A DNA stretch of 64,000 nt from Streptomyces albicerus (GTDB lineage: Bacteria > Actinomycetota > Actinomycetes > Streptomycetales > Streptomycetaceae): NCBI RefSeq assembly GCF_008905045.1, contig NZ_VWMY01000023.1:69938-133937 (forward strand), written 5' to 3'. Below, one piece after another: positions 63,191-64,000 of this stretch. Position 1 is the first letter of the stretch. Each line of letters starts with the position of its first letter. The position numbers were made by a program, and so were the translations under genes. Below the pieces are notes generated by a model, which saw nothing but the letters and a program-made list of their open reading frames with translations, was not told the DNA's origin and ran no database searches.

Positions 63191-64000
63191 CCGGCCTACG
63201 TCACCCTTCCCACACGCCACCCCGTCCCTGTTGCGGTCCAAGCGCAACGGGTCGTCCTTGCCGTTGATCTTCAGGCGGCCGTAGTCGTTCGCCTTCAGCC
63301 AGGCGCAGCGGGAGGCGGTCGTCTTCTTGACCTCGTCGGGGAAGGTCGTCGGGACGCAGACGTTGGCGGTGCCGTAGTGGCGGTCGCAGCCGGAGATCGT
63401 GGGGCTGACCTTTGCCGAACGGCGCTTCTTGCCGGGCTCCTTGACGCTGCCGTCGAGGGAGTCCGCGAAGGCGTGGACGTGGGCCGAAGCCGTGTCCTCG
63501 GAGGCCGCGGCGAGGGCGGACGGGCCCTGGAGGTGGACCCACTCGGCCACCGACGGGACGCCGTTCGCGTCGACCGCGAAGAGCATGTACCAACCGGGCG
63601 GCGCGATGTTGGGGTTGCTCGTCACGTTCAGGTCGACGTTGTTGCCGTCCACGGACAGGGGCAGGTCGACGAAGCGCTGGTTCGGGTCGGACGAGTGCGT
63701 CACCGCCGCCGGGCGGATCAGTTCCGCCTTCGCGATGGGCCGGTCGACCGTGATGCGCTGCGTGTCTCCGTACACCCATTCCTTGTCGATCACCGAGGTG
63801 ATGTCCGGGCGCTCGCCCTTCAGGAGATAGGGCGGGGTGTAGACGGAGACGTTGTGGTTCCAGGAGCCGTTGCCCGGGTTGTCGCCGGTCGCCATCACGC
63901 GGCCGTCCGGCAGCAGGAACGCGGACGAGTGGTAGCCGCGCGCCTCCGGGTCGGTGGCCACCGGGTCGAAGGTCTCCGTCGCCGGGTCGAAGATCGACGA
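63182..64000 (-). CDS. Galactose-oxidase-like protein with C-terminal excalibur domain (partial)
   Basis: The gene enters from beyond the right edge, so only the last 272 residues are seen. They contain the end of a kelch/galactose-oxidase domain (RGYHSSAFLLPDGRVMATGD and NHNVSVYTPPYLLKG) and an immunoglobulin-like DUF1929 domain (about the next 100 residues, PNIAPPGWYMLFAVDANGVP). A linker and an excalibur motif DRNRDGVACGKG, a calcium-binding DxNxDG form found on secreted actinobacterial proteins, follow. The enzyme family oxidises alcohols or aldehydes with a copper radical; the copper ligands partly lie outside the window. The stop and last residues come from a dispersed repeat. Confidence 0.86.
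   Translation of the reverse strand, partial: SSIFDPATETFDPVATDPEARGYHSSAFLLPDGRVMATGDNPGNGSWNHNVSVYTPPYLLKGERPDITSVIDKEWVYGDTQRITVDRPIAKAELIRPAAVTHSSDPNQRFVDLPLSVDGNNVDLNVTSNPNIAPPGWYMLFAVDANGVPSVAEWVHLQGPSALAAASEDTASAHVHAFADSLDGSVKEPGKKRRSAKVSPTISGCDRHYGTANVCVPTTFPDEVKKTTASRCAWLKANDYGRLKINGKDDPLRLDRNRDGVACGKGDVGRAP

Overview
The window is high-GC chromosomal DNA from an actinomycete, almost certainly a Streptomyces. The signs are the strong GC bias at third codon positions, frequent GTG and TTG starts, GTGA/ATGA start-stop overlaps between neighbouring genes, a GTP-dependent PEP carboxykinase, GH18 chitinase and F420-type oxidoreductase families, and many LuxR, TetR, IclR, GntR and HxlR regulators. 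I saw no rRNA, tRNA, CRISPR array or intact transposase.

Layout. 1-8.9 kb holds housekeeping and stress genes: undecaprenyl diphosphate synthase, a DUF192 protein, an HxlR regulator divergent from an AlkZ-like DNA glycosylase, a P1B-4 metal ATPase divergent from its CzrA-type ArsR sensor, a methyltransferase, a DinB protein, a GNAT enzyme and an F420-type oxidoreductase. 8.95-9.82 kb is a gene-free giant inverted repeat. 9.9-11.3 kb is a small regulatory cassette (GntR; two small proteins; XRE). 11.6-17.3 kb is a tightly coupled accessory cassette of a lipoprotein, an exported protein, a WXG100 protein, a large WXG-type putative type VII substrate and three membrane or associated proteins. 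A decayed antitoxin-like gene and a 36-bp perfect palindrome follow it.

18.7-30.4 kb is a leftward Flp/Tad pilus locus: a zinc-ribbon protein, CpaB, a CpaE-TadE fusion, TadE, TadA, TadB, TadC, a two-component system, Flp pilin, a TadE/G-like pseudopilin, a lipoprotein and an OmpA-domain protein. 30.7-40.7 kb holds a chitinase with a DasR-like operator, a divergent NRAMP homologue, two HATPase-type signalling proteins, a large LuxR/NB-ARC regulator and a secreted zinc carboxypeptidase. 40.8-48.1 kb is a D-amino-acid or sugar-acid catabolic cluster (GntP, RidA, IclR, PfkB kinase, D-threonine-aldolase-like enzyme, D-aminoacylase) with divergent arms around a palindromic operator. 48.1-51.8 kb has a secreted serine protease, a membrane protein, AlaA aminotransferase and a small helical protein. 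52.2-56.7 kb is a four-gene SBP/TelA/SBP-VWA/membrane-protein operon. 57-64 kb has PEP carboxykinase, hemolysin III, an MFS pump with its TetR, a ubiquitin-Mut7-C protein and the 3' part of a galactose-oxidase-like protein that runs off the window.

The non-coding DNA is unusually structured. A dispersed palindromic repeat occurs at least nine times and enters the ends of two genes. A 14-bp iteron array lies ahead of cpaB, and short tandem duplications sit at convergent gene ends. The best candidates for undescribed systems are the type VII-like cassette (11.6-17.3 kb), the TelA/VWA operon (52.2-56.7 kb), the CpaE-TadE fusion and the giant inverted repeat.
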